Below are positions 56,135 through 64,000 of a stretch of 64,000 nucleotides of DNA, piece by piece. Both the position numbers and the translations under genes were made by a program. This DNA comes from Rhizopus sp. PT2906 (lineage: Eukaryota > Mucoromycota > Mucoromycetes > Mucorales > Rhizopodaceae). The notes beneath the pieces are model-generated. The model made no database searches, was not told where the DNA came from, and worked only from the letters and a program-made list of their open reading frames with translations. Within the stretch, counting starts at the first letter, position 1. Each line of letters starts with the position of its first letter. Location: NCBI GenBank assembly GCA_025529335.1, contig JAMYHX010000179.1, forward strand, positions 1 to 64,000, read 5' to 3'.

Positions 56135-58403
56135 TTAAAGTTGAACATTCAACTCAGGAACATGACCAAGTTTCTTAAAGTGTTCAATAACATCTTTTGC
56201 CTTTTGAACAGCATGTTCTGAGGTTATACCAAAGTGCTTGTATACATCACCCACTTTACCACAAGTACCAAATGTATGCAAGCCAATATGAGCATGAGAG
56301 TAGCGATCCCATCCAAAGGTACCAAGAGCTTCAATTGAGATCACAGGAGTTCCGGAAGGAATGACCTGTTTCTTATATTCAATGGGTTGTTCATCAAACA
56401 ATTCAGTACAAGGCATCGAGACCACACGAGAGGGAATTCCCTGTTCTTTCAACTTTTTGTGTGCATCTACAGCGATGGTGACTTCAGAACCTGTTGCGAC
56501 AAAAATGACTTGAGGCTTGTCGTCCGTCTGGAGTACATAACCACCCTTGTGAACGCTCTCGGGTGAACTTCCCTCGAGCTGAGGCAAGCCTTGACGAGAG
56601 AGTGCCAATACAGAAGGACGCTCCTTATTTTGAAGGGCGACCCAGTAAGCGCCCGAGACTTCATTGCCGTCTGCAGGACGAAGCGTGAGCATGTTGGGCG
56701 TGGCACGAGTGAGAGCCAAGGTTTCGACAGGTTGGTGGGTAGGACCGTCTTCACCAAGGCCGATGGAGTCGTGTGTCATCACGTAGATAACACGGCAATG
56801 GGACAAGGCAGAGAGACGAGCAGCACCCCAGCCATAGGTCAAGAAGTTAAGGAAAGTGCCACCAAATGGAATGATGCCACCATAGGCACTCATACCGTTC
56901 AAGAAGGCAAACATACCATGTTCACGTACACCAAATCGGAAATAGCGTCCAGAGTAATCACCAAGGCCAGTTGATGGAGGTTGGAAGTCAACTGCGTCTT
57001 TCCAGCGTGTCAAGTTAGAACCGGTCAAGTCGGCAGAACCGCCTAGGAGTTCAGGAATGGCGTCTGCAAGGGCATTGAGAACCGTTTCTGACATTTTGCG
57101 TGTTGCCGCTGCTGAATCGGAAGGCTTGAAACGAGGAAGAACTTTTTCCCAGCCGTCAGGTAATTTCTGGCTGAAGCGGCGAATGAGTTCATTGGCTTCC
57201 TTGGGGTACTCCTTTTTGTATTTTTCAAACAGTTCATTCCACTGCTTTTCATATTCAGCACCTTGTTGAGCACGCTTGTGATAGAGTTCATAAACCTAAT
57301 GTATAAAAAGCAAGGGATTAGAGAAGGGGGACCAATGAAATTAAATTTGCTCATATTTACATCATTGTCAACTTGGAAAGTCTTTTCGGGGTCGAAACCA
57401 AATTTTTGTTTGAGTTGCTTAATATCGTCCTCTACATGACTTATTTTAGCCCATAATCGATATACGTGTTTCTTTAAGCTTACCTTTAAGGGGAGAACCA
57501 TGAACTTTTTCTTTACCTTGATTCAAAGAACCGTAACCTAATGCAAGAAAATTTAGCACATGATGACGCGTTGACTGACGCATAAACTATGTGCAACCTA
57601 CCGATAGTGGTTCTTACTTTGATCAGAGAAGGCTTATCAGTGACCTTTTGAGCTTCGACAATAGCCTTCTTAAAGTCTTCAATATCAGTATCGCCATTGT
57701 TGATTACTTGGGTGTGCCAGCCATAAGCTTCAAATCGCTTGATAACATCTTCGGTAAAGGATACATCGGTGTCACCGTCAATGGTAATATGGTTATCATC
57801 GTATATGGCAATCAGTTTACCAAGTTGCAAATGTCCAGCTAATGAGGCAGCTTCAGAAGCGACACCTTCTTGAAGACAACCATCACCAAGGATGACATAG
57901 ATGTAGTTGTCAATAATGTTGTAACCAGGTCGGTTGTACGTGGCTGCCAAGTGAGCTTCGGCAGCAGCCATACCAACAGCATTAGAAATACCTTGGCCTA
58001 AGGGGCCTGTAGTCACTTCAACACCCTCTGTATCAATACGTTCAGGGTGGCCGGGTGTCCTATCCAAATATAAGTATTTTGTATGCACCGCGTGATAAAT
58101 ATAAACTTACTTTGAACCCACTTGACGGAATTGCTTTAAATCTTCCATGGTAAGATTATATCCTAAGAAGTGAAGAAGGATGTATTGGAGGGCACAGGCA
58201 TGACCATTTGACAGTAAGAAGCGGTCTCTGTTGATAAAGTAAGGATTCTTGGGATTAGCGCGAAGGAACTGGGTGAACAAGGTATGAGCGATAGGAGCAA
58301 GACCCATGGGAGCACCAGGATGGCCAGAATCTGCTTTAAAAACAACATCAGCGGCCAATGTACGAATAGTGTTGATTGCCTTTTGATCGATATCAGAAAC
58401 CAT
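56135..58403 (-). CDS. TKL1: Transketolase
   Basis: Five exons (58403-58111, 58059-57602, 57537-57484, 57431-57361, 57295-56135) encode 678 aa, standard length. Thiamine diphosphate enzyme of the non-oxidative pentose phosphate pathway, moving two-carbon units between sugar phosphates. Visible signatures: ADSGHPGAPMGLAPIAHTLF near the N-terminus, the ThDP motif GDGCLQEGVASEAASLAGHL ending in the YDDNHITIDG metal ligands, the middle-domain motif GGSADLTGSNLTRW, and RYFRFGVREHGMFAFLNGMS with the proton-relay Glu. VYVMTHDSIGLGEDGPTHQP also fits. Codons are C/G-rich relative to neighbours, as expected for strong expression. A 3' UTR overlap with the convergent LIS1 gene is possible, since only 178 nt separate the stops. 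Confidence 0.98.
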
Positions 58404-59080
58404 ATTTAATATATATAAACAATAACAAAGAAAATAAAAGAGAAAAAGAGGAAATGAAGAGCTTTTATAGTGTCTTCTTTTTTTTTTTTTCTGAACTAAA
58501 AGGGAAAAAAAAACAAAACCATGACATCACAAACACTTGTTGCGCTTAGTTATTAAGATTTTACATCAATGGTGAGACTAGGCTACAGAGTTGAAATTGA
58601 AAGAATAATAGTCTATTTTGAATGAATTTACTTACAGATAATTCATGTATGATTTCATTTATAGTTTATCAAACCAGTCAAGATAAGGTCAACCATGGTA
58701 TAAAGTGACGTGTCAAATTGTACTACTGTATAATTGCCCTGCTACTTCCCAATTCGTTTTTTAATAAACAGAACTGTACTGTATAGCCATTCTTATCACT
58801 GTTTAGTCGCGCGTTAGAATTCCAGCGCAATAGCCATCATATCATTTTTTACATCAGCTGAGATATATCGCGTCAATTGCCATTATTGGATCAAAAATGA
58901 AGCTAAACCAAATCAGTCAAACTGCTCACCCTTGAACTTTTATTTACGTAACCTGTCTAGGTTTCAAAGAGGAGAATATCTAAAAAGTCATGTAAAACTT
59001 TTTTAAATAAACTTGCACGCAGAATTTTAAAAGCACTAAACTTGTTCCTTTGCTTGGCTTTCTTTTTGTATTTGTGAAAC
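58404..59080. promoter_or_regulatory. Divergent intergenic region upstream of transketolase
   Basis: 677 nt between head-to-head starts. A poly-pyrimidine/A-rich stretch (58478-58520) lies close to the transketolase start. No specific binding site assigned. Confidence 0.45.
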
Positions 59081-59507
59081 ATGAGTCATTATGCCGCTGT
59101 AGTCACAGAAAACACCTTAGGTCGTCTAAATCTTGAAATGGATCATCTTTCTCGTTTGGCTTGTCTGTAAGGTTATATAATTAGTATTATACTTGAATGG
59201 AGAGATTGATGTACATAAAGTTTCTACTTTGATAAAAAGTCAAGAATAAAGTTGTAATTTAACTAATGAAATATATGGTTTTTATAAGAATTGGATGAAA
59301 TTGATATAAAAGTTTCACAAGGCGTATATATTCTTGTTCTTGTACCAAATTCAAATATAAGAAAAAGAGTGTGTGATATAAGAACGACTTTGGTCAAAGT
59401 TGAAGAAAGAACGCAAAAGAACCTGGTAAGTGGTAATAGCACAAGATCTACAAATAGAACTACCCAATCAATATCAACGCTTGATAGGCATTCAGGCACA
59501 ATCAATA
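59081..59507 (+). CDS. Small predicted protein, unrecognised
   Basis: ATG 59081 opens MSHYAAVVTENTLGRLNLEM, then DHLSRLACL up to a GTAAGG donor (about 59168). A middle exon (STLIKK) and a later one (LDEIDIKVSQG ... LVKVEERTQKNL, donor GTAAGT at about 59426) can be joined in frame. A last exon could end AFRHNQ-stop near 59507. The predicted protein is about 85 aa, mostly helical and possibly coiled-coil, like small subunits of kinetochore or BLOC-type complexes. No family identified, and the splice model is one of several possible. Confidence 0.4.
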
Positions 59508-59568
59508 GGTGCTTTTTAAAATTCTTTTCTCTCTCTCCTCTCTCCACTCTCTCTCTCTTTCTTTTTCA

Positions 59569-60151
59569 ATGCTCAAATCTATCTTTTCTTTACTTTTAGT
59601 TGCTACCTTCACTTGTGCACATGTTGCCAGACATGATAGAAGAGGCATCATGAATATGCTCAATGACAAGCATGCCAAAGATCAATATCAACCTGCGAAA
59701 TCTGATCTATATTCGGATTCTATGGCCACTACTACCTTTGCTTCACCTGTTGAAACACCTGCTAGAGGCAAGATGCACATTGGAGATAAGGTGATTTTAT
59801 GGATGTAGAGTAAATACATATAGACTAAAAAAGGATTGATAAAGGTAGTAGAAGTAGAAGAGTGGACTGTATCAGAATCTCCTGAATACATCCAAGCTAA
59901 CAGAGTCGCGTCTGTGAGTATGATAGTATACATATTGCCATATGAGCTCATTTACATATCTTTAGAATAAGAGAGTACACTCTAAACACGCTAGTGATAT
60001 ATTTAACCTTCGTTATTCAATGCGTCATAAATTACATGACTCAAACTGGACACAAAAGCATTCTTCTTGGAAGGCGTATGGTCACTCAGGTATATATGCC
60101 TCTAGTAGTGATTCTCAATTACTGGCTACTCCCACTCTTCTTTCGTCCTAA
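59569..60151 (+). CDS. Small secreted protein, unknown function
   Basis: Three exons (59569-59790, 59845-59913, 59966-60151) give 158 aa, every exon a whole number of codons. The start MLKSIFSLLLVATFTCAHVA is a clear signal peptide. The rest is hydrophilic with KMHIGDKVVEVEEWTVSESP and a basic/His-rich C-terminal part (HSKHASDIFNLRYSMRHKLH). Only one cysteine remains, within the signal peptide, so it is not a typical disulphide-rich effector. The first intron donor is weak (GTGATT). It could be a cell-wall or secreted accessory protein; no family recognised. It overlaps no other gene and lies close after the small gene before it. Confidence 0.6.
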
Positions 60152-60427
60152 CCATATAATTTAAATTAATAATAATAATAAAGCTTTTGGATGTAACAAG
60201 CCAAATGGAAGGTGTGTTACCAAGAGAATATATTTTTAAAAGTGCCCTAACAATGATTGGCCAATTAGCACCAAAACTTGCACAATGATTGGCTAGAACA
60301 CTTTTTCAGAATGCTTTTTTACGCTCACGAAAAAGCAATTTTTTGCACACGTCATTGTTAATTCTTTTATATTTTCTTCACCTATTTTTCAAAGAGAGAA
60401 ATAAAAGAGAGAGAATATATAGAAATA

Positions 60428-62708
60428 ATGGCATCGAATGATAATAACACGGCTACCACCACAGACATGGAAATTGACACAAATGTTAATGTACCAACAA
60501 CTGAATTCATGGACGAAGATCCTCCTAATGAAATAACTACTATTGCTTCTTTAATTGACGACCTTAAAAACGAAGATGTCACTTTTAGACTTAATTCTAT
60601 TAAAAAATTAAGTGTAATTGCTAATGCTCTTGGTGCTGACAGAACCAGAGACGAGCTTATACCTTTCCTTCAAGGTAACATCATATATTGTGAGTAAACA
60701 ATAACTCAAAAAAACACGTGTTTATTATAATAGAGTCTCTTGATGATGAGGATGAAGTATTATTAGCTTTAGCTGAAGGACTTGGAAACTTGGTAGATGC
60801 TGTTGGAGGTAGTGAATATGCCAATTGTCTTTTACCTCCCTTAGAAAACATTGCTGCTGTCGAAGAAGCCTCTGTTAGAGATAAGGTACTTGAAACTATC
60901 CCTCTTGTTTCCTTTCACTAAACATTTCTTGTTTGGGAAATAACTTAGGCAGTTGTTTCCCTTTGTTCTATTGCTGACATCTTGCCCCAACAACATCTTC
61001 AACAGCACTTTTTACCACTTGTAAAAAGACTCAGTAGTGGTGAATGGTTCACCAGTAGAACTTCAGCTACTGGTTTATATGCTGTGGTCTATAAACGGGG
61101 TGACCCTGACGTGCAAACTGAACTAAAAGGGTATACTTGATCATTTATTCTGCATTGTTTTCTAACTACAATATATTAGACTATTTGCACAATTAGCATC
61201 AGATGACAGCCCAATGGTCAGAAGAGCAGCCTCCAAGGCCCTTGTTGTACGTGATTTTTTTTTTTAAAAAAAACAGCTTGTGTAGTTTATGCTCTAAATT
61301 ACTACATGTGTAGGAACTTGTTCGACAAATGTCGGATGAAGACGTTCTCTCGACTGTCATCCCACTGTTTCAGAAATTATCTCAGGACGACCAAGATTCA
61401 GTCCGTTTACTGACAGTTGAAGTACTTGCCGCCCTTGCCAAGCGAGTCAACGAAGGGGAAAGAAAAGAATTATTATTGCCTGCATTTGCAACTTTATCAA
61501 CTGATAAAGCATGGAGAGTGAGATACATGGTCGCTTCTAAATATGTGGAGGTAAACGCAATCAAAATATCTAGATATGGTTTTGACTTTTGTAGCTTGCC
61601 AATGCCTTTGGACAAGATATTGTACGAGAACACTTTACAGAAGCCTTTGTGAATATGTTGAAAGATACCGAAGGCGAAGTGAGAACAGCAGCAGCTAGTC
61701 AAATCCCTGGCTATGCAAAATTGGTAGACAATGAAGTTATCCTTTCTGAGCTTTTACCTTGTGTCAAATTGCTAGTGACTGATGAAAATCAGCATGCTCG
61801 TGCAGCCCTTGCAAAGGATATCAGTGGATTGGCACCCATCATAGGACAAGACGCGTAAGTGGTGTATGACCAGATGAATGTATGACACTAACTCGTCTAT
61901 ATAGAACCATGCAATATTTACTACCACTGTTTTTGCAACAGCTCACAGATGAATTCCCTGATGTTCGTTTGAATGTCATTTCCAACTTGGAAACGATCAA
62001 TAAAGGTAAGAAAACAAAGTAGAAAAGGACAGGATATATTAAACATATTTTAGCAATTGGCATCGAAAGAGTATCACAAGCACTACTCCCAGCTATTGTT
62101 GAGTTATCAGAAGATAAGCAATGGCGTATCCGTCTTGCTATTATCGAGTATATTCCACTTTTAGCTAAGCAATTTGGATCGAAATTCTTTGAAGAAAAGC
62201 TTTTGGAATTATGCATGTCTTGGCTCCGTGATCTCGTGTTTTCTATTCGTGAAGCTGCCACTATCAACTTGATGAAATTGACTGAAGTGTTTGGTGCTGA
62301 ATGGGCTAAGAAGGCTATTATTCCTGAAGTCATGAAGATGACAACTGACGAAAACTACTTGCACAGAATGACTACTATTTTTGCATTAACAGTAAGTTGT
62401 GACCATTGAGGATTGTACATTCAACTTATATCAAATAGACAATGGCCGAGGCTCTAACACCTGTGATGGTGAAAGATTCTATTCTTCCTACAATCATCAA
62501 CATGTCAAAAGATCCTATTCCAAACATTCGATTCAACGTCGCTAAATCTTTGGAAAGCTTGATACCATTATTAAAGAAAGACCCTAACACGGGTGAACTT
62601 GTCAACAGCTCTGTTAAGCCCACTCTTGAAAAACTTTGCACAGATCAAGATGGTGATGTCAGGTTCTTTGCTACAAGAGCTTTGGAAAGTACCGGTAAAT
62701 ATACTTAA
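60428..62708 (+). CDS. TPD3: Protein phosphatase 2A scaffold (A/PR65) subunit
   Basis: Nine exons (60428-60674, 60734-60885, 60949-61130, 61180-61246, 61314-61550, 61595-61854, 61905-62005, 62054-62391, 62439-62708) encode 617 aa, close to the 590-640 norm. It is built of about 15 HEAT repeats, e.g. SLIDDLKNEDVTFRLNSIKK, LLALAEGLGNLVDAVGG, FVNMLKDTEGEVRTAAASQI and WRIRLAIIEYIPLLAKQFGS followed by LCMSWLRDLVFSIREAATIN, the classic PR65 text. It holds the catalytic C subunit and a B-type subunit, controlling cell cycle, morphogenesis and stress signalling. The N-terminal acidic/Thr-rich extension of about 35 residues (EIDTNVNVPTTEFMDEDPP) is longer than in animals. The last residues STGKYT read through what could also be a donor (GTAAAT), so a further C-terminal exon cannot be excluded. 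Confidence 0.96.
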
Positions 62709-63057
62709 CTTTTAACAAAATTCATGCTCATTGGGATTATAGCTTAAATATTACTATAAGGGATAATGTTTTTTGTAAATTGTAGTTTTTCTTTTCTATA
62801 TAAAAAAAGGGGATTTTATAAAAAAAAAAAAGACATATTTTATTCTATTCATGCAATCATTTGATAAAAAAAGAAATAACTTTGCTTTTATAAACTGTCT
62901 GTGCGCTTTAGTAAACAAGAGGGGGGGGGTTACTAAAACGGGATCTGCTCTTTCTTTTTACATCATGTAGCAGTTCATTTTGAACTGTTCCAAGCATTCA
63001 TATATAGAGTTTGGTATTTGATCTTATTTCTCTCTTCTTTTTTTTTAATTACAATCA
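62709..63057. other. Intergenic region
   Basis: 3' region of the PP2A gene and promoter of the next gene. A G9 run (about 62922-62930) and pyrimidine-rich leader stand out; nothing else seen. Confidence 0.5.
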
Positions 63058-64000
63058 ATGTCGCACTCTACTCCTCTTAACAGATTATCAAACATGGCTG
63101 GTAAAAATGGTCTTTTGGATCTTCATATACCTACTATCACAGAAGATGCAAAAGACGTGATTGGTAACAAAATAACAATGCTGAATAATCATTGTCTAAT
63201 ATAGATCAATATAGGAATGCAAGGTTTCCCCCTCCTTTCTATAAACATTTGTAAACGATTGAGAACTAATTACAACTTGTTTAGGCCGTATTCGACTTCA
63301 GAAAGATGACAAGATTCACACAAGTCAATGGATGGATAAGCAACGAAATAACTTATTAGCATATGAATACCTTTGTCATATTGGTGAAGCTAAAGAGTAA
63401 ACCACATACCCATTGTCCTCCCTCTCTTTGCTCATATTCATATAGATGGATCGAGAATTGTTTGCAAGATGAAATCGATCCAATTATTAAACTAGAAGAG
63501 ACTATGAGAAATGGTATCATATTAGCCAAGTTAGCCAATTGGTTTGCACCAGGCACTGCTCGTAAAATATTTCAGGTAATCAAAAAACTTAAAGAGGAAT
63601 ATGTCAACCTAACATGATTATCCAAAAGGACTCTAAACTTCAGTTCCGTCATTCTGACAATATCAACTATTTCTTTGATGCATTAAAGATTATAAAGTTA
63701 CCACAAATCTTTTGGTTTGAACTAACTGATCTCTATGAGAAAAAGAACATTCCCAAAGTAATTTACTGTATCCATGCGCTCAGGTATAATAGCAGTATTA
63801 ACTAAAGGGGGTCAATTAAACAGTATGCTTTATGTAGTCATTTACTATCAAGACGTAACCTGGCACCTAACATCAAGAATTTGTTAGGACAACTTCAATT
63901 CACTAGTAGGTTATTCTATTTTCAATTGTACCTGTTGCTAACACATGCGTTTATGCAGATGAAGAACTCAGTACAACACAGCGTCATCTGGACATGGCAG
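63058..64000 (+). CDS. IQGAP/Rng2-type scaffold, N-terminal part (cut by window end)
   Basis: Six exons so far (63058-63163, 63285-63396, 63446-63575, 63629-63783, 63838-63905, 63959-64000 and beyond). They encode MSHSTPLNRLSNMAGKNGLL and then a calponin-homology domain: WMDKQRNNLLAYEYLCHIGE, WIENCLQDEIDPIIKLEETM, RNGIILAKLANWFAPG, FRHSDNINYFFDALKIIKLP and KKNIPKVIYCIHALSHLLSR. This CH text with 'RNGIILAKLA' and 'FRHSDNINYF' is that of IQGAP/Rng2 proteins, which bind actin and organise the cytokinetic ring and cell polarity. The IQ motifs and GAP-related domain would lie beyond the window. All joins are GT-AG and in frame. Confidence 0.9.

Noticed and set aside
1..64000. tRNA, rRNA genes and CRISPR arrays
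   Set aside because: No cloverleaf with a plausible T-arm, no rRNA text and no regularly spaced repeats were found by eye; a tRNAscan-SE run would settle the tRNA question.

Overview
This window is AT-rich nuclear DNA from a filamentous fungus, most likely a Mucoromycota (Mucorales-type) species. The evidence is short introns (about 45-190 nt, mostly 50-75) with GTAAGT-like donors, the standard code, long poly-T/poly-A tracts, CAA/CAG-rich transcription factor genes, and decayed repeats of types common in Mucorales. Exon joins were read by hand. Wherever exact exon limits are given, the joined frame stays open and the lengths sum to whole codons.

Layout. 1-2073: empty apart from a short hairpin. 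2074-9378 (minus): a Rex3/REXO1-type RNA exonuclease and the 13-exon autophagy scaffold Atg11. 9379-25995: a gene-poor, repeat-scarred stretch. It holds a Fanzor (TnpB-like) C-terminal remnant, an Old Yellow Enzyme gene (14440-15609), a frameshifted relic of a lineage-specific nuclease-like family, a decayed DDE element bounded by about 87-bp inverted repeats, a DnaJ multi-membrane protein gene (19664-21007), and a Tc1/mariner transposase pseudogene just upstream of it. 25996-32596: a GATA factor, a heat-shock factor, LSM4 and an OPT transporter. 34141-42223: another relic, an Spt23/Mga2-like factor, eIF3g, a USP-type deubiquitinase and ribosomal protein uS11 (S14). 42224-45993: mostly relics and empty DNA. 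45994-64000: a dense gene block with a probably myristoylated methyltransferase, a Gcn4-type bZIP gene with two upstream ORFs, a Ser-rich unknown, an HSPA12-like Hsp70, LIS1/Pac1, transketolase, two small genes, the PP2A scaffold subunit and the start of an IQGAP/Rng2 gene cut by the window end.

The genes are ordinary eukaryotic single units, with no operon logic. Shared themes are stress and proteostasis (HSF, two chaperone-type proteins, deubiquitinase, Atg11, Gcn4-like bZIP) and growth and cytoskeleton (LIS1, IQGAP, PP2A-A). The most unusual content is the relic layer: the Fanzor remnant, three fragments of one PD-(D/E)XK-like family, and two dead DDE transposons. Other points of note are two GC-AG introns, the uORFs on the bZIP gene, and a tandem splice acceptor beside the deubiquitinase's catalytic cysteine.
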